Source: Liquidambar formosana (lineage: Eukaryota > Streptophyta > Magnoliopsida > Saxifragales > Altingiaceae). From it: DNA of 64,000 nt. The position numbers and the translations under genes were made by a program. Of the stretch, positions 36,301 to 47,239 are shown in pieces. Position 1 is the stretch's first letter; every line of letters begins with the position of its first letter. The stretch covers positions 62,001 through 126,000 of the forward strand of contig JBBPBK010000050.1 in the NCBI GenBank assembly GCA_039720395.1, in the 5' to 3' direction. The notes below the pieces were generated by a model that saw nothing but the letters and a program-made list of their open reading frames with translations, did no database searches and was not told the origin of the DNA.

Positions 36301-36685
36301 GAATGCACTAATAAGTCAACTCAATTGTTGCTTTTGGATCCAAATATCTCACAAACTAAGGGTAGGAAGAAGGATGTAAAGGTGAAAGAAATTACTACTA
36401 GTTCTAGCAGATTGAAAAGCAGTCTTGAGTTAGCCCAAGAGAAGGGGAATAGAAAGTGTGTGCTATGCTAGAAGTTAGGACATGACAAGCGGAATTGTCC
36501 CAAAAATCCAAATAGAAAAAAGACTAAATCTACTAACCAATGTAAGTGAACTATCGTTATTGATAAATATCTTCCAATAAACTCTTCTTAATTTACATAT
36601 CATAGATCTTATTGTCATTTTTGCCATTTCAGATAATGTAGAAACACAAGAGTTGGATCAAGATATGGGGAGTGATGAAATTTAA
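33329..36685 (+). pseudogene. FAR1/FHY3-type MULE transposase, one nonsense codon
   Basis: Three exons: 33329-33385 (19 codons, starts MVGVGDLEAP, donor gag/gtaagc), 34270-36541 and 36633-36685, total 794 codons, all borders GT-AG. Domains in order are a FAR1 zinc-binding DNA-binding domain (GRQEGFWICTRSS, then CSTIKCGCEAKL), a MULE transposase core with DDE residues (VTFDTTY, SIITDQD, and a later Glu, perhaps in GRSEGINAFF) and the CxxH signature LCIWHI, then a SWIM zinc finger (CECQNFEFWGILCRH). It would act in the nucleus to cut and paste the element. An in-frame TAG at 36469-36471 falls inside a C-terminal CCHC knuckle (CVLC, stop, KLGHDKRNC), removing the last 41 residues. The catalytic and SWIM domains are otherwise open. 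A near-duplicate of the first exon region precedes it at 33260. Confidence 0.85.
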
Positions 36686-37699
36686 TGTGAGTTAATGGGT
36701 TTTTATTTATTTTTATTTGGTAGTCACAAATTTATCAGTTCTTGAGCATTTAGAGAATCATATTATGGTATTTTTTTAGTAATCAAAATTAACTTTCACC
36801 TACTATTATTTTGTAGGCTGATGGGTGAAGATTATAGTGGGCTTGTTTGAGTTTTGATCTTCGTTTTGTTCGTTATATAATGGGGTGTAGGCAAAAAATT
36901 TTGGACCATGTAACAGACATGGTTTTTTAAGTTTTGGACTATATATGTAACAGGAAATTTCCCAACTTACATTATCTCTTTTGAAGCTAGGATTGGATTT
37001 AATTCATGATTGAGATTAGTATTGTTAGTGTATGGCAAAATGTGCATGCATCATTATCTCTTATGCTACTGTTGGGTGTGCAATTTCAGATTATGTTTTC
37101 TTTTGGGATTGATTTTTATACAGGAGTGTTTCTTCCCCCAAAAAAAAAAAAAAAAAAAAAATTGCCAGTAATATCTTGAATGGTCTTTTTTTTTTTTTTT
37201 TTGGCCCCCATATTCAATGTTGTATAGGAAAAGATGTTCTTACCTGGTTAAGGTTACCATATTCAATTGCATTTGATATGGTACCTCATATTCTATTCTA
37301 TACGTGTGGTTAGAATTAGTATAATTTGAGTGCATAACTTTACTCATTTTCTAACATTTGCAACCCAATAAGAGTATCTAGGGTCATGATTGAGTGTATT
37401 GGTACCTCAATATATATGGGTGCATAGCTATGTTTGCTATTTAAATATTGAAATGGTATATAGACTTTAACGAGTTCCATTCTCGTCAAGATTGACACCA
37501 ATTTGACATATTTGCATATTGTGAATTACAGACTTCTTAATAGCTTTGAAATGGTTTGGAATGATTCAACTTTGTTGATTTAATATTTGGGGTTCATTTT
37601 TTTCCACTAATTGGGATTTTTTACATTGATATACATACACTCGCTGTTGTTACACATGGGAAAATTATAAATTATAAGCTTTAGTAAATTATATTTGCC
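36686..37699. other. MULE interior, no gene seen
   Basis: AT-rich sequence containing an A-run at 37140-37161 and a T-run at 37185-37202. The transposase 3' UTR should be here. Confidence 0.6.
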
Positions 37700-37909
37700 T
37701 ATGATCAGATTGGATTGGGATTTGCTCAAGTTGAGGTCTTCAACTGGACGCTCAATTTAGCATTAGATTTCGGACACATAGGAGATGCAATTATCAATGG
37801 CTGGGATGAGGAAGGTTTAGCATTTGCAGGAGAAGCAAACGCCGTTAACAGGGGATGGATTTCAAAATGCAAAATGGCACCAAACAAGGAGTCTTCCATC
37901 TGCTCTTGA
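37700..37909 (+). other. Unrecognised exon-like segment inside the MULE
   Basis: An acceptor-like atgatcag at about 37701-37708 is followed by an open frame reading GLGFAQVEVFNWTLNLALD and INGWDEEGLAFAGEANA, ending at a stop at 37907-37909. The composition looks like real protein, unlike the surrounding AT-rich DNA, so it may be a captured host exon. I do not recognise the family. Confidence 0.35.
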
Positions 37910-38114
37910 ATTCTTTTGCTCCATTATGCTCACCAAATCAATCTAATGATGTTTTAGCTTCGTTTCTCCTAAAACTTTCACTCCTTTCAGTTTTCCTCAC
38001 CATTAATTTTTTTCTCTCCAATAGAACTCTTATTCGTCTGTTTTGGGCTTGCGTTGAATTCTCTTTATTTGTATTCTCTGTTTAAAACTAAAAGAAAAAA
38101 ACAAGGGGTAAGAA

Positions 38115-38366
38115 ATGGCTCTGTCCTTTGTCTTCTTTTCAATTGCTGTCTTTTACATTGCGGGGAAAACCAGAGACCAGTTGGCGGAGAAAATGGGAGA
38201 GTACATGGTGGAGAAAATCCAAGAGTATGTGGCTGCTCCAATTAGGCGTCAGCTTGGGCATCAGTTTTTTTACAAAAGCAACATTGGAAATTTCAGGACT
38301 CAGAATTTGGAAAAAACAAGAGATGAGGTGCAACCGCTAGTTGATGATGCTGAAAGGAAAGCCTAA
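38115..38366 (+). pseudogene. Captured CC-NB-LRR (disease resistance) N-terminal fragment
   Basis: An 83-codon frame starting at an ATG after a pyrimidine-rich, UTR-like stretch. The part EYVAAPIRRQLGHQFFY, then KSNIGNF and VQPLVDDAERKA, matches the coiled-coil N-terminus of RPS5-like plant immune receptors, where this region is followed by EEIE-type residues. Here the frame stops (TAA) directly after ERKA. Downstream codons show a few more related residues and further stops. No NB-ARC or LRR sequence follows. It lies within the MULE, same strand as the transposase, so it looks like a Pack-MULE-style gene capture. Confidence 0.7.
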
Positions 38367-38994
38367 ATTGCCTAGACTGCCATAGTCCATGAGCATGCTC
38401 CATGAGGCATGCTTCCATTACTGTGCCGAAGGTCACAAAATATAAAATATGACTTCAAATTTAGTCATTTTGTATTTGAATCTGGACTAAAATATAATAT
38501 ACACCTTTTCTAAAATCATTCATGGACCAATTTACATTATTTACTATCAGTTTCGCAGGTCACAGAATTTCAATCTAAAGGTAAACTGAAATATCAACAA
38601 ATCATTCCTTATTAAAGCCATAGAAAAAAATTTAGACCAACTGGTGTCCATTTTTATTCAGAACCAAATCAGGTCACAATTTACACATGATATGGTAGGA
38701 AGCACCAAAAAACAAATGAAAAAAAAAGACCTCTTTTATCTATTGAAAACTAAACAATCAACCCAGAGGTTGAAACCAAAAGGGAACCTCTTGATTCAAC
38801 TATTTGGTGAGGAAAAATGAAAATAAAATAGGGAGAGAAAGGAATTAAGTTCCTAAGAGTTGCTAGAATTCCATCCCCTGTCCTAGTGCCATCGTCTCAC
38901 CCGTGAACCCACCATTAGAGATTCATCTTTTTCTTCAAAGGATTTGAGATATAAAACTGACAGGAGGATTCAAACAATACTCATTGTCTCTATA

Positions 38995-39314
38995 GTGTCC
39001 TGTTGCACCCTCGTCAAATTATCGTTGTCGGTATCTTGCTGTCAACCCGCCGTCTCCCAACCTAGGGTTTGGTGAGAGAGATGATGGATTGGGAAGAGGG
39101 AAGAGGGAAGAGGGAACGTAGATCTGGGGATTGAGCAACTTATTAGCACTTCACTTTTTTTTTTATTGATGATATATATCATTGCCACGTCAGCTCAGGT
39201 TAAAAAAACTAGCCACATCAACATTGTTTAAGACCCTTAGATCTTTTAAGATCTGATGGCTAATAAGTTGTGTCAAAAATTAAGTGCTTTTTATGGGTCC
39301 ATGGATCCTGTCCC
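38995..39314 (-). repeat. Right terminal inverted repeat of the MULE
   Basis: Inverted counterpart of 32877-33200, ending TCCATGGATCCTGTCCC at 39314 before a TA tract. Confidence 0.9.
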
Positions 39315-39724
39315 ATATACATATATATATATATATATAGATATACACACACACAAAGATATATATATAATTGCTTGTTTTGCTCGCAGAAAAAAGACCT
39401 AGGTTGACAATAAATATCACAGATCTCATCATTAGGAACTCACCATCAAACATAAAGACAAAATGGGTGTCTACAGTATCTTATGATGTTTACCCTCTTT
39501 TCTCTTGAAAAAACAAAAAAGAAAATTTGGGCTCGCTAGACATGATTAAGGATTAATGCTCATGTTGGGGCAAGATTTTTATATATATATTAATGCCCAA
39601 TCGGGCTCGCCAGCCTTCTCAATACTCATACTTCATGTGCCCATGTAGACAAGATGTTATATATATAATGCTATGACGTCCGACCAGTTACCAAAATTCG
39701 TAACCAAATATCAGTTAGATCATT
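39315..39724. other. TA-rich flank, no gene
   Basis: (TA)n and (CA)n tracts near 39320-39370, then AT-rich sequence with no recognised feature. Confidence 0.6.
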
Positions 39725-40060
39725 TCAGTTTACACCCTTCACCATACCCAACCTCCTTGGCTCCTTGAGCACATGGGGGAGACATTTGTCTTTTAACGTT
39801 GCAGAAAAAGTTTTGGGGAAGTTAGGTAGGCTCCTTTGTTCTCCTAGAAGTTTGCTTGGCAAGGGGTGTCGAAAAGGAGCTGGACAAGTAAGTTTTGACC
39901 AACTCCAAGAAAGTTGGATGAGAGGTCCACAAATCAAAGAACTTGAAAGAAACAGGACCTTGACGACAGACATTAATTCTTCTCAGCGGAGAATACAATA
40001 GGATTGTGATCAGAGCATATTCTAACCAAAGAATAACAAGAGGAATGAGGCCAAAAGTAG
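39725..40060 (-). pseudogene. LINE (non-LTR retrotransposon) fragment
   Basis: On the minus strand, in several broken frames, residues typical of the end of the LINE endonuclease domain occur in order: a CSDHNPIV-like motif near 40010, GPVSFKFFDLWTSHPTF near 39920-39960, then the PLAK..RRTKEP..NFFCNVKRQ linker that precedes reverse transcriptase. Frameshifts separate the parts. No poly-A end or RT core is present. Confidence 0.65.
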
Positions 40061-40104
40061 AGCCAATTACAAAAAATTAAACACCTATCCAATCTCATCT
40101 CAAT

Positions 40105-40490
40105 GTGACGCTGAAATTGAATAACTAGATTGTGTCTAAATAGCCAGTATCTGAAGTTCTAAAAAAAAACACCCCTATAGAAAATGGATTCATCGGGTTT
40201 GAAAATTCGCTGAAATTGAATTAAGAATCGCATATGAACTGAATCGGTAAGAAACAATTAGCACTTGAAGATTCCATCACTGAGATTAATTTATATCCAA
40301 TAATTAATGTTCGCAGCATTATCAACCAAATCCATGCATGTCTTTAACAATTGAGGAGGTTGCCTCTCTTAATTCTTGTCTGTCTCTTCCCACCATTCCT
40401 TGCTTGCAACAGTTTTTGGAGTAGTCCCTGACATCAAAAACCAGTAATAATGTTTAAACCGCAAACAGCTGTAACAAGTAGAACAGTTTC
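40105..40490 (-). pseudogene. Partial duplicate of the NDUFA3-like gene locus
   Basis: Colinear with 12790-13365 but lacking about 13072-13250, which removes the second half of exon 2 including the stop. It keeps the first part of exon 2 (cttcccaccattccttgc on plus), the intron acceptor and intron sequence, so it is a DNA-level duplication and not a processed copy. Non-functional. Confidence 0.8.
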
Positions 40491-40790
40491 GGGGTCGGGT
40501 ATTGAAGGCACACTCTATTAAAAACCAATAAATTTTACATAGTATTTAAGACTCACTCCATCATTTTGAATTAACAAATTTAATAAAATAATAGTTATCA
40601 TCACAAATAAGAGTGTCAATTCAAAATAGTAATATTTCATGAATTCTTTATAATTCAAGGCAATATATTTATGTCTTCACACCTATGTAAATTTTTTTGA
40701 ATTGTTAAATTTCAAATTGGACAACTAAACAGACCATTAATGATTTCTCTTGCCAGCTTTACAACGTCAAAGTCATCTAAGACACATACC
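40491..40790. other. No gene seen
   Basis: AT-rich sequence between the duplicated fragment and the next LTR. Confidence 0.5.
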
Positions 40791-41705
40791 TGTTTCCCTC
40801 AAAATCGGTTTTTAGTGGGGTTAAAAATCATTGGTCCACGTGTGCTTGGAGTTATTTGATTGGTTGGGTATTCGGCTAATAAAGGACAAACACATGTCAA
40901 TTGTTTTGAGTGGTTTTAAGATGAGGAGTGGAGAACATGGGTGAGTTCAGATGGGAGAACATGCATCATGAGGAAGTTAGTGGTTTTGCAGTTTGAAGTC
41001 ATGGAGGAACACTTGGCGTTTTGCTACAGGCCAAAGGTAACTGCTTCATGATCATGGAAGTTGAGGCGAAATTGCAGGCCAGAAGTAACTGCCAATAACT
41101 TCCAACTATCTTCTTAAGTTCAAAGTGGACAGGTGGCACAAGTTTAAAGGCTGAAGAAAAACTGCCAAGTAACTCCTAGCAGTTATTGGGAATTTTCACA
41201 TGTGCATAACTACCATCACAGGCTGGAGAAAACGGTCAGTAACTTCCAGTCAGTTGGAATTAGCTGCTATCTATAAATTTCATAAATGAAGATGAAGAAA
41301 GGGTTCCACAACCAACAATCCTTCTCAGGATCTCTCTATCATAGGAGTAGTTGTAATTAGAATAGCTTTCAAACTCTTTCCAGCAAACAATTTCATTTCA
41401 ATTTCGTGCTGTAATTGCTTTAGTTCGTATTTGGAGTTCAAGCTTTGTGGATTTCATTTTCAAATCATGTCTGGTAATGTATTCTCAACTCTTTTCATTT
41501 CAGTTTAATATTTACATGTGTGTTTGGTTTTCTTTTGTGACATTCACGCCAGAATCTTAAAGGAAGAACTCCTTTTCCTTTTTCAATCGCCTGACATTTC
41601 AATCACAATTCGTAAGGGGTTGTGTAAGCACAACTTGGGGCTGATTTTGGCCCTGGCACGCCCGCAAAATTCACAGACCTAGGAAGACCATTTTTAGTAC
41701 GAACA
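40791..41705 (+). repeat. 5' LTR of a third Ty3/gypsy element
   Basis: It starts TGTTTCCCTCAAAATCGG and ends ...GTACGAACA, followed by the primer-binding-like sequence TTTTGGCACGCCCGGTGG at 41709-41726. A TATA box (CTATAAATT) is at about 41271-41280. No partner LTR is in the window. Confidence 0.7.
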
Positions 41706-41742
41706 CCATTTTGGCACGCCCGGTGGGACCACTTAGGTGTCA

Positions 41743-43727
41743 ATGTCGAAAAGAAATACTCGTGCACTGGAAGTTCTCTGGAAGGACAGTTGCCTTCTGA
41801 AGAGGAGGTTCAACTTGAGGGAGTTCCGGTAAGAGAATTTTCTATGTTAGAACAGTTGGACAATTCCATCAAGGATCTGTCCAAGGCCGTGCAAGGCCTT
41901 GTGACTTCAAGTAGTTCAATGATGGAGATTCTTAAAGAGTCTACTAAGAAAAATGAAATTTCAATGAAGAAGAATGAATTGGCTATGGCTTCTTTAACCA
42001 ATGCCATTCAAATGCTTATAAATAGAATGCCACCACTAGATAAAGGAGAAAAGAATGAGAGTCCCATGGACTCAAGTCAAGAAAAAATAGGTGGTGTGAG
42101 TGAACAGCCTGAAGTTGAGATTTTGAATCATTCTCCTAAAATATCTTTCTCTAAGATAGAGGAAGATAAAGTTTACGTACCCCCATCTTTTAGGACTGGT
42201 CAATTTAACCAACCTATGGTTGAAACTTCCCAGGGGGGAGGGGGCAAGAAGTCTGATAATTTAAACGGCCAGGAAGTTTTAGGCTGAAACCATGTACAAA
42301 ATCAAACGTCAGTTCAAATCCCTAAAGGAAAGGAAGTGGTTGAAAGGATTACAAATCCTTTATTCGAAAATGACTCCAGGCCTTATAAAGTCCAAACATC
42401 AGTAGAGTCTATTGGAGTTCAGGAGAATAGGCAGACCGTTCATACTATGCCAAATAACGGCTATTTCAGGCCGATGGAAACAGTGACTGATGATTATCAT
42501 ATGCCTATAGTCTTACCAGAAAATGCAGGCCAGAGATTTGGTCCAAGAAATTATGGAATTCCTCAGAACGGTCGGCCTGACCGTAATTAAGTGATGAATA
42601 TAATTGAGAATTATGTTGGCCATCACCCAAATAGAAGAATTCATAGGCCAATGTATAGGAAACCTTATCCGGAGTGGATAGAACAATGTAATGAATTTCC
42701 CAGAGGCTTTAGATGTCTTGATTTTTCTTTATTTTCTGGGAAAGAACGTTGTTCTACAATTGAACACATTAGCAGATTTATAATCCAATGTGGGGAATTA
42801 GCAAATAATGAATTTTATAAGCTTAGGCCGTTTGGGAATTCCTTGATTGGCTCTGCTTTTGTTTAGTATATTACCCTACCTCCAAATTCTATTCATTTTT
42901 GGGGGGAAATGGAGGAGAGTTTTCATATGCAGTTTTGTCAATTTGAACCTGAGGTGACTATAGCAGATTTGTCTCGGTTTAGGCAAATGTCGAGGGAAAC
43001 ATCTGACCAATATATTTCTCGTTTTAAGAGGGCCAGGACAAAATGCATGATACAATTACCAAAGCCCGAATTTGTTGGACTGGCTCAAAACGGCCTGAAC
43101 TTTGATCTCAGGAAGAAATTTGAGGGTGTAGATTTCGAGGATCTGTTTGAGTTATCAACCAGGACCTCGAGATATGAAAGATTGTTAAAAGAAGTTGATC
43201 AATATAACAACTCTTCATATGGAACTTATTTTCAAGATCCCAACTATGAGATTGATCTTATAGAAATCATTGGCCAGAGGCCAATAGTATACCCAGCTTT
43301 GCAAAGAAAGGATGTTGAGGTGCCTCCACCAGCAACAACAAAGGCCAGGAGGAACCCAATGGAGATTGGAAAAAGGTACACCTTTGATATTTCAAAGGCA
43401 AGTGATATTTTTGATCATTTGTTGGCAGGAAAATACCTCAAAGTTTTGGAAGGGCATAAGGTTGCAACCAAAGAAGCCGACCATTACTGTAAGTGGCATG
43501 GGGTGAAATCTCATACTACCAATAACTGTGTAGTGTTTCGGAATCTTGTTCAAGATGGTATTAACTGTGGGAAGTTGAAGTTTCCAGAAAAGAAAGATGA
43601 TATAGTAACAACTTCAGATCCTTTTCTAGAAGTGAATGTTGTCTCGGTTGATTTGAGGAATTTCAAGCCGTTGATGATTTCTGGGCATGAAAATAAAAAA
43701 ATTGTTCAGAAGCCTAAAATTAACCAC
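41743..43727 (+). pseudogene. gag: gag of the third Ty3/gypsy element, degraded and interrupted
   Basis: The start ATG at 41743 is out of frame with the main frame, so a frameshift lies before 41790. From 41790 to 43727 one frame is kept, broken by stops at 42285-42287 (TGA), 42588-42590 (TAA) and 42864-42866 (TAG). It encodes a coiled-coil-like N-terminus (KDLSKAVQGL), a gag core (MEESFHMQFCQFEPEVTIADLS, here cut: MEESFHMQFC then SRFRQMSRE), and the histidine-type knuckle YCKWHGVKSHTTNNC near 43480-43530. The frame is then cut by insertion of an LTR at 43728. Structural protein of the element particle; non-functional here. Confidence 0.8.
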
Positions 43728-45590
43728 TGTCACGACCCAAATTAATTAAGCCGTGATCATTAGTGATAAAACAAGCTTTATTTTAATAAATCATTTGGTA
43801 AAAGAGGATGACAGGTGTCAAATTTTCAACCATTTTAAAACCTTTTCCCTTTTTCAGACATGACCCATTTGTAGATAGGACATACCATTGTAAAACCTAT
43901 TATAAAAATTCATTCTATAAAAATTTCCATGTCATCCATAAGTGTGGTATCATCCCATGCATCGAATTCCCATATATACTCGCATCTATAAATAAATAAA
44001 ATTACAACCCTTAATAATATTACAAATCCGTCGACCATAGGCCCAAAATAAAATTAATGAAACACATTCATTTATCCCATGAAAAATACATTAATAAACC
44101 ACATTAATAAATCCCAAGTAAGCATGCCTCCGCTTAAGCTTCATAAATCATATCTTGTAATACTGAAAAACATTTAAGAAGATAGGTGTGAGTTTGCCAA
44201 CTCAGTAGATACAATTTAACATAGTAAACTAAAGCAATGATATAGATAGAACCCAATTATATCATTTAAAACAGAAATATACTCCCCCAAGTATATTATA
44301 ACTCTGAAAATAAGTTATAATCCATAAGTTAAAACAATGATGCATAATGCCCAATGCATGTGACCCATGTCCATTTAATCAATTCCATTAATTACCCAAC
44401 TTCCCCACAAAGGGGCTATCGCGCACGAAATGGAGGAATCACAACCCAACCTCCAAGAGGACAACACAACAAGACATCCCCACCTGGGACCGCAGTAGCC
44501 TCATCCCCGGGACAACACAGCACAACATCCCTACCTGGGACCGCAGTAGCCCGGATTCAGGACAACACAAAGTAGCCCAGGACTAGAGGATAGGAAAACA
44601 CAGCACGACATCCCTTTCCTTCGGGACCGCAGTAGTCCTAGCTCCAATAGCCCTCAACATTACCCAGTTGATTATTAAGTCCATTTATGCATGGTTATGC
44701 CCAACATGCAACACAATAAACCATAAAAATGATTTTAACCAAAATCATCTCCAAAATATACCATATAAACCATAATCAAATAATATCATAATTATACCAA
44801 ATTATGATAACAACATAAATACCCGTTTATGATTACAACCTTAAGATCATAAACCAAAAGTATCAATTACCCATATAAAAATACCCATAAAATCCATACA
44901 TTTATAGTTCCCAAAAAGCATAGGATAACCCATAATTCTCAATAGACATAATTCCCAATTTATACCATCAATTACCTAAAGTTCCATTTCAAGATTTATT
45001 CCATAAATCATCAATACCCATATTCTAAATTCCAAGAATAACAAATACTATGACAATATATACCATATTATCATGTCAATAGTTTAAACCCATGTAAATT
45101 GCACCTACCTTAACCAAATGTGTGGAAAATGCAACCTTGTGTGTCGTAAGTGTGAAATCCAAGTCTTAGAATGCACATGCAAGCTCCCAATCCAAGCCCT
45201 AGCTTCCAAATGACTTGGTTGATGAAGAGAATGGAGATTCCAACTCCAAGATGCAACCAAACCTCTCGAATGCAAAGGAATTTGGTAAAGATGAACATCC
45301 ATGCCAAATCCCATGAAATCCAAGCTTAATCCACCAAGAGCAAGCTCCAAGAACACATACATGAGCCCAAATAAGAAACCCCAACTACAAAATCCATGAA
45401 TAATACTCCCAAGAAGTAGATCAAGTGTACAACCAGGTGGAGAGAAGATAAATCATGCTCACAATGCATGAAAACCCATGAAAATGGAGGGAGAAACTAT
45501 TTCTCTCTCCACCGTCCCCTCCCTCTCTCTTTCGTATCCCCCTTCTCTCGATAAGCTGAGGAAAAATGGGTAAGAACCCTCTAGAAAATA

Positions 45591-45601
45591 GGTTTTATAG
45601 G
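45591..45601 (-). promoter_or_regulatory. TATA box of the fourth-family LTR
   Basis: CCTATAAAACC on the minus strand, about 70 bp downstream of the palindrome array. Confidence 0.5.
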
Positions 45602-45669
45602 AAACATAAAGGAGGGGTAGAATGGTCTTTTCGCCTCATAAAATCTTGTCTTTCAGCAGAAATCCCGTG

Positions 45670-45862
45670 TGTTATAGTCGACTATAATGAATTTTAGTCA
45701 AGTTATAGTCGACTATAACTCCCCAATGAACAATACTGCAACATTCTGTGTGTCATAGTCGACTATAAGTTGTTATAGTAAACTATAACACTTAACAGGC
45801 ACAAAACTAAATATTTTGTTTATTATAGTCAACTATAAAGGGTTATAGTCAACTATAATACT
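45670..45862. promoter_or_regulatory. Array of six TTATAGTCGACTATAA palindromes
   Basis: Perfect or near-perfect 16-18-bp palindromes (two perfect around GTCGAC, others with GTAAAC or GTCAAC centres) near 45671, 45702, 45752, 45771, 45822 and 45842, just upstream of the LTR TATA box. Repetition and position suggest a binding-site array; the function is inferred. Confidence 0.75.
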
Positions 45863-46072
45863 CAGCAAGCACCACAAAGAGGTACGTAGCTCACCAAAAC
45901 ATATCTTAACACAATCAAACAAAGAACCCTCGATCACAAAAATTCAATCATAACATCCTAACATCATATACATGTATTACCCATACATATGGTCATCCAT
46001 CAAATCATGGGATTAACTATGTTAACCATAGATTAAACCCTTAATACCTTAATTAAAATTACAAGTGTTACA

Positions 46073-47239
46073 ATTCTCCCCCACTAATTGGAAATTCGTC
46101 CTCGAATTTCAACACATCAAACTCAATGATAACTCGTCATGAAAGAAATAAAGAATGTGGAATACCATGAATCACAAACATAGTGGCACTAACAACCATG
46201 GCTAGTCTACAACCAACAATTCTCATTTTAAAATCACAATACAATTGGTGTCACTCACCAATCTCAACAAGCATTACAAACGCAAAAGACTATACCGTCT
46301 TCAATTCTCAACACAAAATCATAACAAAATTGGTGTTACTCACCAATATTCAACCAACATCACATATAACAAGAGGCAAACAATTTCTAGGCCCACAATA
46401 CATTTCCAAGTATTAACATCACATTCTAAAAATAGTCACAAGTTCCTTCATGTGTGACCTTAGCACATCCATCAAACTACTGAGGGTTTACCCAAAGTAG
46501 CAACTAGCAATGAGCACGCATTGCTTAAAACCAAACCCAACAATATTCAAAGCAAATGCATAACCAATACAAAGCATATCAACTCAAGCATAATAACGAG
46601 CTCTTCCCAAGAACTCTCTCAACGAGGATCAAGGTTCTTACAAAGATCCTATACCCACATCACATATACAACACCAACTTGTATATTACCCAAACACAAT
46701 ATATTACACATTACATACTTACAACAAAATCACACCTCTAGCAACCCCATAGATGCAAACCAATATATACACATACATAAATCTCACCACAAAGATATAC
46801 ATAAGTATACTCCAACAATCCCAAAATAGACTCATATATACATAGCTTTATAACATCCAATCTATACCAAAATATAGATATACTTAAATACACCCCATCA
46901 ATTCAATAAGCACACCAATACATAAGTGTATGTAACCGCAGTAATACGGTTATATTCACACACCATCAAATACATCAATACAAGGGCATTCAACCATCCC
47001 AAATCATGCACAATAATCTATATCCCAGAGGCACACATTATAAATCACAAGACTCACATGTCTTACATCCAAATGGCTAGTACTTATACAAAGTACTACC
47101 ACAAAATCACACATATCATGACATTTCGTACCCAGTGTCGAATCTGCAACCCAAATCATTACAAGCCATCCAATATATACATTACATCCAACAATATATA
47201 AGGTTAGCCGCCTTCAAACCAAAAGAAGTGGATCCATAG
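46073..47239 (-). other. 3' internal region of the fourth-family element, non-coding
   Basis: It begins with the polypurine tract (plus-strand attctcccccactaattg). On the minus strand a short C-terminal coding tail ends FEDEFPISGGEL just before the LTR. Beyond it the DNA is A/C-rich (aca/cat words) with stops in all frames and is probably a long 3' UTR. Interrupted by the solo LTR at 47240 and resumed at 50252-50852. Confidence 0.5.

Larger units (their letters stand above)
32877..39314 (+). mobile_element. Mutator-like element (MULE) with FAR1-type transposase and captured gene pieces
   Basis: 6.4-kb DNA transposon. The terminal inverted repeats 32877-33200 and 38995-39314 are about 320 bp and by eye roughly 85-90% identical. 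Both start GGGACAGGATCCATGGAC and both contain tttttttaacctgagctga and accaaaccctaggttgggag. The transposase gene lies on the plus strand at 33329-36685. The 3' half holds a unit of unknown origin (37700-37909) and an NB-LRR N-terminal fragment (38115-38366). The element is inserted into a (TA)n tract, so the expected 9-bp duplication cannot be resolved. Confidence 0.88.
43728..46072 (-). repeat. LTR of a fourth family (TGTCACGACCC type)
   Basis: 2345 bp with ends TGTCACGACCCAAAT and ...AGTGTTACA. In minus sense it starts TGTAACACTTG directly after the purine-rich tract ATTAGTGGGGGAGAAT, the classic polypurine tract arrangement of a 3' LTR, so its element continues to the right. A TATA box (minus CCTATAAAACC) is at 45591-45601, with six TTATAGTCGACTATAA-type palindromes upstream of it at 45670-45862. 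A related fragment lies at 20137-20617. It is inserted in the gag at 41743-43727. Confidence 0.75.

Noticed and set aside
44354..44640. GC-richer stretch with repeated ggacaacacaa/ggaccgcagtag words
   Set aside because: Looked like an embedded gene, but it is a short tandem repeat within the LTR (three to four units) with stops in related frames.
46183..47201. Several plus-strand frames of 60-100 codons
   Set aside because: A/C-rich non-coding DNA with Thr/His/Asn-rich translations. It lies in the probable 3' UTR of the 43728 element.
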